DNA from: Sphingobacteriales bacterium 44-61
GTDB taxonomy: Bacteria; Bacteroidota; Bacteroidia; Chitinophagales; Chitinophagaceae
Assembly: GCA_001898405.1 (NCBI GenBank)
Contig: MKTW01000001.1
Span: forward strand, 434,001-498,000
DNA length: 64,000 bases
Direction: 5' to 3'
Shown here: one piece after another, positions 44,483 through 52,505 of the stretch
Layout of the letters: the number at the start of each line of letters is the position of its first letter
How positions within the stretch are numbered: position 1 is the stretch's first letter
Notes under the pieces: generated by a model
The model's input: the letters and a program-made list of their open reading frames with translations, nothing else
Told to the model about the DNA's origin: nothing
Databases searched by the model: none
Position numbers and translations under genes: made by a program

Positions 44483-45121
44483 ATGGAGATCATACTCAAA
44501 TATTTTTCAGATTTCACCCCAAAGCAATTGGAGCAGTTTAAGCAGCTCAAAGGGCTTTATGCCGAATGGAATGATAAGATCAATGTGATTTCCAGGAAAG
44601 ATATTGAGAGCCTTTACGAAAGACATGTACTCCATTCCCTGAGCATTGCTGCCAGTTTTGAATTCCAGCCGGGCATGGAGATCGTTGACCTGGGAACAGG
44701 GGGCGGATTCCCGGGAATACCTTTGGCTATATTTTTCCCTGAGGTAAAATTTCACCTGGTAGACAGTATTGCAAAAAAACTGAAAGTAGTGGATGCGGTT
44801 GCTGAAGGCATTGGTCTTCAAAATGTAACCACCCAGCACAGCCGTATAGAGGATATCAGGAACCGCAAGTTCGACTATGTGGTATCGAGGGCTGTAGCTC
44901 CCCTCAAAGATCTTTGGCACTGGAGCAAACCCCTGCTCCGCAACCATTCCGCGGGATATGACCCGGCTGCACCCAAGCCAGGCCTTATCTGTCTTAAAGG
45001 CGGCGACCTGGCAGTGGAAATACAGGAAAGCCTTACTAGACCCCGGCAGCTCCCGGTGAGCGAACTTTTCGAGGAAGATTTTTTTGCAGACAAGTATATC
45101 ATATATGTACCCCGGAACTAA
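44483..45121 (+). CDS. rsmG: 16S rRNA (guanine527-N7)-methyltransferase RsmG
   Basis: Methylates G527 of 16S rRNA with S-adenosylmethionine. A 212-residue protein with the RsmG N-terminal helical region (LEQFKQLKGLYAEWNDKINVISRKD), the AdoMet-binding motif DLGTGGGFPGIPLAI and DYVVSRAVAPL. It lacks the C-terminal extension present in some relatives. Single gene after the glycosyltransferase (96-bp gap). Confidence 0.95.
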   Translation: MEIILKYFSDFTPKQLEQFKQLKGLYAEWNDKINVISRKDIESLYERHVLHSLSIAASFEFQPGMEIVDLGTGGGFPGIPLAIFFPEVKFHLVDSIAKKLKVVDAVAEGIGLQNVTTQHSRIEDIRNRKFDYVVSRAVAPLKDLWHWSKPLLRNHSAGYDPAAPKPGLICLKGGDLAVEIQESLTRPRQLPVSELFEEDFFADKYIIYVPRN

Positions 45122-45254
45122 GAGACTTTCCTCCTAGAAATTAAGTGTTTACAAGTATCCTGCTATTCATTTTTCTCCTATTTCCAAACGCTCATAGTTT
45201 TTTTACCCTGTTCGTGGTATTGCCCACCTCACGATTATGTCTCATTTTTGCTTC

Positions 45255-45893
45255 ATGAAGGCAATATCCGTTTGTATAGTGGACGATAACCGGGACCTAA
45301 GAAACGCATTGGAAGAGATTATCAGCATGTCTGATGGATATGAATGCATAGGCACACTGGGAACAGCAGAAGAAGCGATCAATGAGATACCTGTAATGGA
45401 GCCCGATGTAGTGTTGATGGATATTAACCTGGGTGGCACAGAAAGCGGTATTGATTGTGTAAAAATCCTGAAGCAGCAAGTACCTGCCACCAATTTTATG
45501 ATGTGTACGGTTTACGAGGAAGACGAAAAGATATTTGAAGCGCTCAGTGCAGGGGCCAGCGGTTATATCCTGAAAAAAACTGCTCCTGCCCGTCTCCTGG
45601 AAGCTATCAGGGAACTGTACCAGGGCGGAGCCCCAATGAGCAGCCAGATAGCAAGGAAAGTAGTGGCGGCTTTTCAAAACAAGTCGGGCGCTACAAAGGA
45701 CTCAGAACTCGACGAACTGTCAACACGGGAAAAGGAGATTCTCGAGCAGTTATCCAAGGGCCTGATGTATAAGGAAATCGCAGCAGAGCTATTCATCAGC
45801 CCCGAAACGGTAAGAAAGCATGTATACCACATTTACGAGAAGTTGCATGTTACTAACCGGATCGAAGCAGTCAATAAGTACTTTGGACGGTAA
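45255..45893 (+). CDS. Orphan LuxR/NarL family response regulator
   Basis: A 212-residue regulator from the ATG at 45255; an ATG at 45237 adds six residues ahead of the receiver fold. The receiver has VDDNRDLRN, Asp in VVLMDINLGG and Lys in YILKKTAP. The LuxR helix-turn-helix covers LSTREKEILEQLSKGLMYKEIA to VRKHVYHIYEKLHV. No histidine kinase lies beside it, unlike the regulator at 40784-41449. Confidence 0.94.
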   Translation: MKAISVCIVDDNRDLRNALEEIISMSDGYECIGTLGTAEEAINEIPVMEPDVVLMDINLGGTESGIDCVKILKQQVPATNFMMCTVYEEDEKIFEALSAGASGYILKKTAPARLLEAIRELYQGGAPMSSQIARKVVAAFQNKSGATKDSELDELSTREKEILEQLSKGLMYKEIAAELFISPETVRKHVYHIYEKLHVTNRIEAVNKYFGR

Positions 45894-46052
45894 CTATAAA
45901 TCCCAGAAATACCACAAAAGTGGTATTCCTTTTGCAAGGTTAGCAGTGTAGATTTGTTATGTATTACGAATTTTCTTAAGAATTCTACCATTAACCGAAA
46001 ACCTATCTTTTAGAAACTGAGAGCAAGATTCAGAGGGCACCTAATCTAAGTA

Positions 46053-46083
46053 AAAAGCCTTCCAGACAATCTGGAAGGCTTTT
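46053..46083. terminator. Strong bidirectional terminator
   Basis: AAAGCCTTCCAGA/TCTGGAAGGCTTT (13-bp perfect stem, 46054-46082, 3-nt loop) is flanked by A and T runs, so it can end the response regulator transcript and, in the other direction, any minus-strand read-through. Confidence 0.85.
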
Positions 46084-46149
46084 CCTTTATTCGTATTCGC
46101 TTTTAAAACTCACTCATAATCCCCCTTTCGGGTTATCCCCCTTACTCCA

Positions 46150-46256
46150 AACTCCCATTCGCGCTTCCCCTCACCCTCTTCTTCCCCAAACCGCCATTCG
46201 CGCCTTCCCGATCTCACCCTCCATCCCTCACACTCATTCGCACCATTCGTGCTTCT
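46150..46256. repeat. C/T-rich tract with ATTCGCG repeats (copy 3)
   Basis: A strand-biased, pyrimidine-rich stretch holds CCATTCGCG near 46158 and 46193, and CATTCGCACCATTCGTG near 46238-46254, spaced about 35-45 bp. It ends at the stop of the M1 peptidase gene. Together with the terminator it fills the 361-bp gap 45894-46254. Confidence 0.6.
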
Positions 46257-48084
46257 AAAGTTTGATCCGGTTATTCTGCCGTTCCACATCCGCCATCCTC
46301 TGCGAAGGATCTATCTCCGCAACTGATAGGTCAGCCAGCCTGTGCTTACTCTCGATCGTATAAGTTTCGCTGGTCCACTTCCAGGCCGGATATACTTTAC
46401 GGGCCGATTCATCCTCGGGATTTTTCGCCCCATACATAAGGTCGAGGGGAATATAATGGACTTCAGTGGTGCTATCCTTAAATGTCAGCTGCAGATCGAT
46501 CGGCATTGGCATCAACCCGATCCGTTTGATCCTGATCTTTGTTACCCCCTTATCTTCCCACAGACTGTCAAATGCATAATCAATTGTTTTGATTGAATTC
46601 ACCCAGTATTGTTTATACCAGTCCAGTTTCATATCGCTTACTTTTTCTGCCACACGGATAAAGTCTGCCGCATTGGGGTGTTTGAACTTCCAGAGCCGGT
46701 AATATTCCAGCAAGATCTTATCACGCGTTCCAGCACCGGTAATATAACCGAGCTGCTCCATGAAAACGGCTCCTTTTGAATAGGCTGCGGCTGAATAAGC
46801 GCTATTGGTATTGAAATGGTCGGCATGCGTGGTCAAAGGCTCTTCCTTACCGCTTTTTACCAGCGAGAAATATCCCCTGTAGTTGCTTTCCTGTGCAAAG
46901 CCTGTTCTTCCGGAAAGGAAAGCCGATACACGGCTTGAAGCGTAGCTGGTAAATCCTTCATCCATCCAGGCATACAGGGATTCATTGGTGCCCATAATGC
47001 CCTGGTACCAGTTGTGCATCCATTCGTGCAGCCAGGCACCGGCACTGGCCAGCAGGGTAGCCATAGGATATTCCATACCGCCGTCGCCGCCCTGTATGAA
47101 TGAATATTGCTTATAGGTGTAAGGCCCGAATGTTTTTTCGATAAAAGGCAATGCCTTCTCTGCATCGTCAAGGATCTTTTCCCAGCTCGCAGCCCTGGGG
47201 TCACTTTCCTTATACAATAAATGAAGGGTGACGTCATTCTTTACTTTTCTCGACAGGTGCTTATAACCCGGGTCGGCAGCCCACATGAAATCATGCACAT
47301 TGGGAGCAATGAATTTCCAGGTCAGTTTATCTCCGGCAGGTCTTACCACTTTTGTTCCGGGTGCTTCATAACCATACCCGATCTGCGCTGCATTTTGCAG
47401 GTAGCCGGTACCTCCCAGTATATAAGTTTTGTCGATAGTAATGTTCACTTCATAATCTCCCCATACACCATAAAATTCCCGGGCGATATAAGGCGTGGGA
47501 TGCCATCCTTCATAATCATACTCACACATTTTGGGGTACCACTGGCTCATGGAATAACGCACTTTGGTGGTAGGATTATCCCTTCCGCTCCGGCGGATCT
47601 GCAGGGGCACCTGCCCTTCAAAATCCATATCGAAAACAACTTTTGTTTTCGGCAGGATGGGCTTATCCAGTTTCACTTCCAGGATCGTTTCCAGCACTTC
47701 AAATTTTTGCGGCCGGCCATTCAACTTAAGAGAAAGCACTTTCTGATAGCCGATCTCATCCGGTTTCAGGTTCTGTATACGGTCTTTTACACGATCATCC
47801 CAATCCATCCCTCTTCCCGCAGGAATAGTGCCCTGGCGAAGGCTGCGAACATCCATCATGCTGCCAGGTTGAAAGGCATTGAAATAAAGATGGTAAAATA
47901 CACGGGTCAATGTGTCGGGAGAATTGTTCGTGTACTCCAGTTTTTGTTTTCCGGTAAAACGATTGGTCTGCACATTCATGTCCACATCCATCACATACTT
48001 TACGCGTTGCTGCCAGCGGTCTGGCTGGGCTAAAGCAGAAAAGACCAGGGTCATGTAAAGAAAGCAGATAGAGATTTTTTTCAT
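46255..48084 (-). CDS. M1 family metallopeptidase, secreted
   Basis: A 609-residue zinc aminopeptidase-like protein with a signal peptide ending near SALAQ (residues 15-19). The M1 exopeptidase signature appears as GGDGGMEYP instead of GAMEN. The zinc site is HEWMH (HExxH) with the third ligand Glu in MDEGFTSY, 18 residues further. The N-terminal beta domain contains VDMNVQTNRFTGKQKLEY. No ERAP-like helical C-terminal domain; the tail is a small beta domain. Probably periplasmic peptide degradation. Confidence 0.93.
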   Translation of the reverse strand: MKKISICFLYMTLVFSALAQPDRWQQRVKYVMDVDMNVQTNRFTGKQKLEYTNNSPDTLTRVFYHLYFNAFQPGSMMDVRSLRQGTIPAGRGMDWDDRVKDRIQNLKPDEIGYQKVLSLKLNGRPQKFEVLETILEVKLDKPILPKTKVVFDMDFEGQVPLQIRRSGRDNPTTKVRYSMSQWYPKMCEYDYEGWHPTPYIAREFYGVWGDYEVNITIDKTYILGGTGYLQNAAQIGYGYEAPGTKVVRPAGDKLTWKFIAPNVHDFMWAADPGYKHLSRKVKNDVTLHLLYKESDPRAASWEKILDDAEKALPFIEKTFGPYTYKQYSFIQGGDGGMEYPMATLLASAGAWLHEWMHNWYQGIMGTNESLYAWMDEGFTSYASSRVSAFLSGRTGFAQESNYRGYFSLVKSGKEEPLTTHADHFNTNSAYSAAAYSKGAVFMEQLGYITGAGTRDKILLEYYRLWKFKHPNAADFIRVAEKVSDMKLDWYKQYWVNSIKTIDYAFDSLWEDKGVTKIRIKRIGLMPMPIDLQLTFKDSTTEVHYIPLDLMYGAKNPEDESARKVYPAWKWTSETYTIESKHRLADLSVAEIDPSQRMADVERQNNRIKL

Positions 48085-48200
48085 GTACTAATCAGTTTAT
48101 TATTATTAGCCTAGAAGGGTAAATATCGGTAATTGAGGTTTACGATAAAAGAAAATGAGGGACTTTTATTGATGGGTTCCCTCTGTATGGGATAAATGAA

Positions 48201-48328
48201 ACTCCCACAGAGACAACAAAGAGCACAAAGAAATATTTCATCTTACTTTAGTACCTGTCTGTAAAGCTGGTAGTAAAGAAAGCGGTCTGGCAATAATTCT
48301 TTGTGCTCTTTGTTGTCTCTGTGGGAGT
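48201..48328. repeat. Palindromic repeat, family A, copy 1
   Basis: Perfect 32-bp inverted arms (48201-48232 and 48297-48328), beginning ACTCCCACAGAGACAAC, around a 64-bp centre. The arms share 25 of 28 central positions with those of the element at 60230-60357. It lies between the M1 peptidase start and the end of the PepSY-like gene. Confidence 0.9.
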
Positions 48329-48351
48329 CTTATTTTAAAACCTTCCTGTCA

Positions 48352-48798
48352 TTACAGGGTAATGGACTCACGAAGCATTCTCCCCTTTGGATTAAAGAAC
48401 AGATACTTTTTCTCCACTCCATTTTTTTTCGCTTTCAACCTGTATTGCGTAATATCTCCCGGGAGGTACATTACTGTCACATCTTCCACCTCCCTGTCTG
48501 CATATTTGCTTTTCTTAAACCCATCTTTCACTTCCTGTGGGAGTTCATCATAGTTCGAACGCTTCAGGGTTTCTTTCCAAATGCCTTTATTGGTATAAGA
48601 AGCTACCATGGTATCCCCATTCAACAGGAAGTGCACATCCACACTTACCAATTGATCTTTGAAATCTATATCGGAAGCTTCCCGATACTGGTTAGCAAAA
48701 GTTTCTTCTACCGCTTTGGGTATCTTACGTATCTGCGAGAAAGCCGGCACACTTGCACAAAGAAGAATGACCATTCCTGCCAAAACAATTTTTTTCAT
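48352..48798 (-). CDS. PepSY-like secreted protein
   Basis: A 148-residue protein with a signal peptide (ending SVPAFSQ). The mature part has two repeated halves with VEETFANQYREASDIDF and EVKDGFKKSKYADREVEDV, and an output strand YLFFNPKGRMLRES, typical of the periplasmic PepSY-like/DUF2874 family of Bacteroidetes. Molecular role unknown. Monocistronic, lying 24 bp before the family A palindrome. Confidence 0.82.
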   Translation of the reverse strand: MKKIVLAGMVILLCASVPAFSQIRKIPKAVEETFANQYREASDIDFKDQLVSVDVHFLLNGDTMVASYTNKGIWKETLKRSNYDELPQEVKDGFKKSKYADREVEDVTVMYLPGDITQYRLKAKKNGVEKKYLFFNPKGRMLRESITL

Positions 48799-49019
48799 CT
48801 GTTCATTTTTTTATACTTCAAAAATCAAGACTCAAACTTAAAAACTATACCAATCCTTCAACTATTTGCAAATTTCGCCTCAAAATCTTCTACACAAGCC
48901 GATATAAACCGTTTTTAACTTTTTTAATACAAAGCTCAAAACGTCAACAACGGTTTCCTATATCAAAATGAATCTATAAATTTTTGTGAAGTTCCGACTA
49001 CCGATTAAAGACTCCCGAC

Positions 49020-49682
49020 TCATTTTCCCCCTACGACAATCACAATCTCCCCCTTCACTCCTTTCTCTTTAAAATAAGCAGCTACTTCGGCCAACGTGCC
49101 CCGTTTGTTCTCTTCATACAGCTTGGTCAGTTCACGGCTTACACTGCAAAGCCTCTCGGCACCAAAATAAGTGATGAATTCTTCCAGGGTTTTTACCAGC
49201 CGCATCGGCGATTCGTAAAAGATCATCGTACGTTCTTCTTCAGCCAGTTGTTTCAGCAGCGTCTGCCTTCCCTTTTTAACGGGAAGAAATCCTTCAAAAA
49301 CAAACCGGTTGGAAGGGATGCCGCTGTTCACAAGGGCAGGAACAAAAGCCGTAGCTCCGGGCAGGCATTCTACTTTCACACCGGTTTTAATGCATTCCCT
49401 TACCAATAAGAAAGCGGGATCGGATATCGCCGGTGTGCCTGCATCTGTGACCACTGCTATCTTCTTTCCTTCAAGCAACTGGTTCACCAGGTGATGCAGC
49501 ACTTTATGTTCATTATGCTGATGATAGGGCGAAAGCGGTTTGCTGATCTGGTAATGTGTCAGCAAATGTGAGGTATTGCGGGTATCTTCCGCCAAGATCA
49601 GGTCCACCTCCTTCAATACCTCCAGGGCACGGAGGGTAATATCTTTCAGGTTACCAATGGGAGTAGGAACAAGATAGAGCAT
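49020..49682 (-). CDS. rsmI: 16S rRNA (cytidine1402-2'-O)-methyltransferase RsmI
   Basis: Methylates the ribose of C1402 in 16S rRNA. A 220-residue tetrapyrrole-methylase-fold protein with LYLVPTPIGNLKDITLRALEVL, LAEDTRNTSHLL, VVTDAGTPAISDPA, PGATAFVPALVNSG and FYESPMRLVKTL. It ends after VKGEIVIVVGG, lacking the C-terminal extension of E. coli RsmI. Single gene next to purS. Confidence 0.96.
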   Translation of the reverse strand: MLYLVPTPIGNLKDITLRALEVLKEVDLILAEDTRNTSHLLTHYQISKPLSPYHQHNEHKVLHHLVNQLLEGKKIAVVTDAGTPAISDPAFLLVRECIKTGVKVECLPGATAFVPALVNSGIPSNRFVFEGFLPVKKGRQTLLKQLAEEERTMIFYESPMRLVKTLEEFITYFGAERLCSVSRELTKLYEENKRGTLAEVAAYFKEKGVKGEIVIVVGGK

Positions 49683-49726
49683 ATTTTATCATTCAATGAT
49701 CCGGGCTGTCTGACTAAGCGTTTATA

Positions 49727-49972
49727 TCAGGCAACATCAATCTCGAAATATTCCATCACCTGGTTAGACAGCAGTTTCCTGCTTGCTTCTTCTGCAATGG
49801 CTTTTGCTTTTTCAGGTGAATCGGCATTCACGCGCAGGGTGATATTTTTCCCAACCCTTACATCTTCCACACCATTCAATCCCAGGTTTTGCAAGCCGCC
49901 CATTACGGCCTTGCCCTGAGGGTCTAATAATTCTTTCAGGGGCATTACTTTGATCTGCACCGTATATGTCAT
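49727..49972 (-). CDS. purS: Phosphoribosylformylglycinamidine synthase subunit PurS
   Basis: An 81-residue protein of the small PurS family (LLDPQGKAVMGGLQNLGL, VEDVRVGKNITLRV). PurS works with PurQ and PurL in purine synthesis, channelling ammonia. PurQ and PurL are not in the window. Its ATG overlaps the stop of the pssA gene (ATGA), so it is coupled to phospholipid synthesis, an unrelated pathway. Confidence 0.93.
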   Translation of the reverse strand: MTYTVQIKVMPLKELLDPQGKAVMGGLQNLGLNGVEDVRVGKNITLRVNADSPEKAKAIAEEASRKLLSNQVMEYFEIDVA

Positions 49973-50733
49973 GATAATCTGTTTATGAACAGCAAAGATA
50001 CAAGAACGTAAGCGATGAAGATGACCGGTATAGCCAACCAGTGTAAAAAAAGTACACTGATGACGCTGATGAGAAGCAGTATATATCGCGGTAAGTTATT
50101 TTTTACACTAAAATCCTTGAATTTAAAGCTAAGGATGGGAATGGAAGACACCATCAGCAGGCTCAACCCGATAATGCAGATGATAATAAACACTTTATTC
50201 AGCAGCAGGCTGTTTATCCAACTGATATCCGTTTGCCAGTAAATGACCGGCAGCGATGCGATCACCAGGCCCACCGCAGGGGTAGGCACTCCTTTGAAAT
50301 GATACTCCTGGCTTGTATCGAGATTGAACTTCGCCAGGCGGTAAGCTGCCGCTGCAGGAAGGATAAATGCCAATGCCAGCCAGAAAAAAGGCGTATCCAA
50401 TCCGTCAGCGCCCTGTGCAAAGCTCAGGCGGAGCATCTGGTAAAGGATCATGCCCGGTGCCACACCAAAGCTCACTACATCGGCCAGTGAGTCCAGTTGC
50501 TTGCCCATAGCAGAAGGCACTTTGAACATCCTTGCCATAAAGCCGTCAAAAAAATCGACCACGGCTGCCAGCCCGATAAACAAAGAAGCTATCCATACCT
50601 TTTCCGGGATATCGAGCAATTGCTGCCCATTGGCATCTGCCACCACAATAAATCCATTCTGTAAAATGAAAACGATCGCGATGCAGCCAAAAACAAGGTT
50701 CAGCAAGGTGAACAAATTGGGGATTTGCTTCAT
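49969..50733 (-). CDS. pssA: CDP-diacylglycerol-serine O-phosphatidyltransferase
   Basis: Makes phosphatidylserine from CDP-diacylglycerol and serine, on the way to phosphatidylethanolamine. A 254-residue inner-membrane protein with about eight helices and the CDP-alcohol phosphatidyltransferase motif D-x2-D-G-x2-A-R-x8-G-x3-D-x3-D (DFFDGFMAR...GKQLDSLAD). The PSD gene is not in the window. It begins a two-gene unit with purS. Confidence 0.94.
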   Translation of the reverse strand: MKQIPNLFTLLNLVFGCIAIVFILQNGFIVVADANGQQLLDIPEKVWIASLFIGLAAVVDFFDGFMARMFKVPSAMGKQLDSLADVVSFGVAPGMILYQMLRLSFAQGADGLDTPFFWLALAFILPAAAAYRLAKFNLDTSQEYHFKGVPTPAVGLVIASLPVIYWQTDISWINSLLLNKVFIIICIIGLSLLMVSSIPILSFKFKDFSVKNNLPRYILLLISVISVLFLHWLAIPVIFIAYVLVSLLFINRLS

Positions 50734-50801
50734 GGCGGAAAAAATAGTTTTTTATTTTGATAAGTTCAAGGATGGATGGTTGCCCGATCGGCGGTTCGCA
50801 A

Positions 50802-52091
50802 TTATTTTTTCATTAACGCTTCAATCTCTTCAACTGTTATGGGAATATTTTTCATCAGGTCTTTATTGCCCGTTTTAGTGATCCACACATTATTCTCAAT
50901 GCGTATGCCCATTTGTTCTTCTTCAATATAAATGCCGGGCTCTACTGTAAGCACCATACCCTGTTTAAGCGGTTGGGTGCGGGTGCCCAGGTCGTGCACA
51001 TCGATGCCAAGGTGATGGGATATGCCGTGGTAAAGGTACTTGCGGTAGGCTTTATTGTCGGGGTCTTCATTCTTCACATCGGTTTTGGTGAGCAGGCCGA
51101 TCTTAATAAATTCCTTAGTGGCTTCATCACCCACTTTGTCGGTATAATCCACTAAGGTGATACCGGGTTTCAGTAAGCTTTTGGCATAATTATGTAAATG
51201 AAGACAGGCATTGTAAACTTCTTTCTGCCTCTTGGTGAATTTTCCATTCACAGGGACCGTCCGGGTAAGATCAGCACAATAGCCTCCATACTCTGCGCCG
51301 AAATCCATCAGTATCAATTCCCCGGCTTTACACTCCTGGTTGTTGGATACATAATGCAATGTTCTGGCCCTGTCGCCGCTGGCAATGATCGACCCATAGG
51401 CTTCACCGGTAGCCCGCTGGCTCAGGAAGGAATGAAATATCTCTGCTTCAATTTCATATTCCATCACACCGGGCCGGATAAACTTCAGCAAGCGCCTGAA
51501 CGTTTTATCTGTAATATCGATCGCCTGTTGCAGCACTTCCACTTCATAAGAAGTTTTAATACCGCGCAGTTCTTTCATCAATTTTGCCGCTCTTTCATAG
51601 CGGTGAAGCGGGAACCGGCTTTTCATTTCATCCACAAAACGGTAATCTCTTGTGCGCAGCCAACCGGATTTGCGGTCATTCTCATTGGTATCCAGGTAAA
51701 TCGTATCTGCCAGGTGTATCCAGGTCTGCAGCATGGCTTCCAGGCTGTCGAGCCAGATCACATTCCCCATACCGCTGATTTCTTTAGCTTCCGCAGACCT
51801 CAGCCTTTTCCCGTCCCATTTTTCCTTTAGTTCGTTAGGCCTCACCAGCACCAGCACTTCCCTGTATTTGGGATCAGGATTATCCGGGAAAAGGATCACC
51901 ATTGTATCCTCCTGCGTAATACCACTCAACCAGTACAGATCACTGTTTTGCTTAAACCTGTAAATGGCATCTCCATTGCTGGGCGACTCATCATTGCTTA
52001 CAAAAATGGCAATGGAATTGGGCGCCATCTGGCTAACAAAGCGCTTCCTGTTCTGAACGAATAACGCTGGATCAAGTGGCAAATTCTTCAT
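50802..52091 (-). CDS. Xaa-Pro aminopeptidase (M24B, PepP-like)
   Basis: A 429-residue two-domain metallopeptidase. The N-terminal creatinase-like domain opens LDPALFVQNRKRF and the C-terminal pita-bread domain carries the five ligands: Asp and Asp in MDFGAEYGGYCADLTRT, His in YHGISHHLGID, and two Glu in LTVEPGIYIEEE and GIRIENNV. It removes N-terminal residues before proline, probably in the cytoplasm. Single gene; its promoter region contains the family B palindrome 63 bp upstream. Confidence 0.93.
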   Translation of the reverse strand: MKNLPLDPALFVQNRKRFVSQMAPNSIAIFVSNDESPSNGDAIYRFKQNSDLYWLSGITQEDTMVILFPDNPDPKYREVLVLVRPNELKEKWDGKRLRSAEAKEISGMGNVIWLDSLEAMLQTWIHLADTIYLDTNENDRKSGWLRTRDYRFVDEMKSRFPLHRYERAAKLMKELRGIKTSYEVEVLQQAIDITDKTFRRLLKFIRPGVMEYEIEAEIFHSFLSQRATGEAYGSIIASGDRARTLHYVSNNQECKAGELILMDFGAEYGGYCADLTRTVPVNGKFTKRQKEVYNACLHLHNYAKSLLKPGITLVDYTDKVGDEATKEFIKIGLLTKTDVKNEDPDNKAYRKYLYHGISHHLGIDVHDLGTRTQPLKQGMVLTVEPGIYIEEEQMGIRIENNVWITKTGNKDLMKNIPITVEEIEALMKK

Positions 52092-52153
52092 ATCACAATT
52101 TAAAAACCTAAAGATAAAGAAGTAAAAGTCAACTAAATGCTAGAATCACGCCT

Positions 52154-52268
52154 CCTTCCCGTCCTTCCCGCCTTACCGGTAAAACTTAATTACAGATTTT
52201 CTTTTTCTTACCGGTAAGAAAAATTACTTCCTGTTTTATTTACCGGTAAGGCGGGAAGGACGGGAAGG
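52154..52268. repeat. Palindromic repeat, family B, copy 1
   Basis: Perfect 30-bp inverted arms (52154-52183 and 52239-52268) containing CCGCCTTACCGGTAAA. The centre holds a separate 22-bp palindrome (52202-52223) with the same CTTACCGGTAAG core, so TTACCGGTAA occurs three times. Related to the element at 54820-54886. It fills most of the gap between pepP and pckA. Confidence 0.92.
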
Positions 52269-52446
52269 GTTGTTGTTGATTGGGTCTGTCTTATTTGTGG
52301 GATTTTAAAAAAATACGGAAATGATCATCCTCCAACTGGTTGTAGAAAATGCTGGTTTTTAGCCAAAAAAAATGGCCTGTTTTAGAAATTTTCAATTTTA
52401 GAGGCCGAAATTCTCAATTTATTCCATTGTGTACCACTAACACCTG

Positions 52447-52479
52447 TTTGCATATACCCCCTTTTTGACTGTATTTTTG
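52447..52479 (+). promoter_or_regulatory. Promoter of pckA
   Basis: TTTG (52447-52450), a 21-bp spacer and TATTTTTG (52472-52479) match the Bacteroidetes -33/-7 promoter consensus. The -7 element ends 26 bp before the ATG, giving a short leader of about 20 nt. Confidence 0.7.
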
Positions 52480-52505
52480 CAGTCTAACTAAACTCGATTG
52501 CCTAT

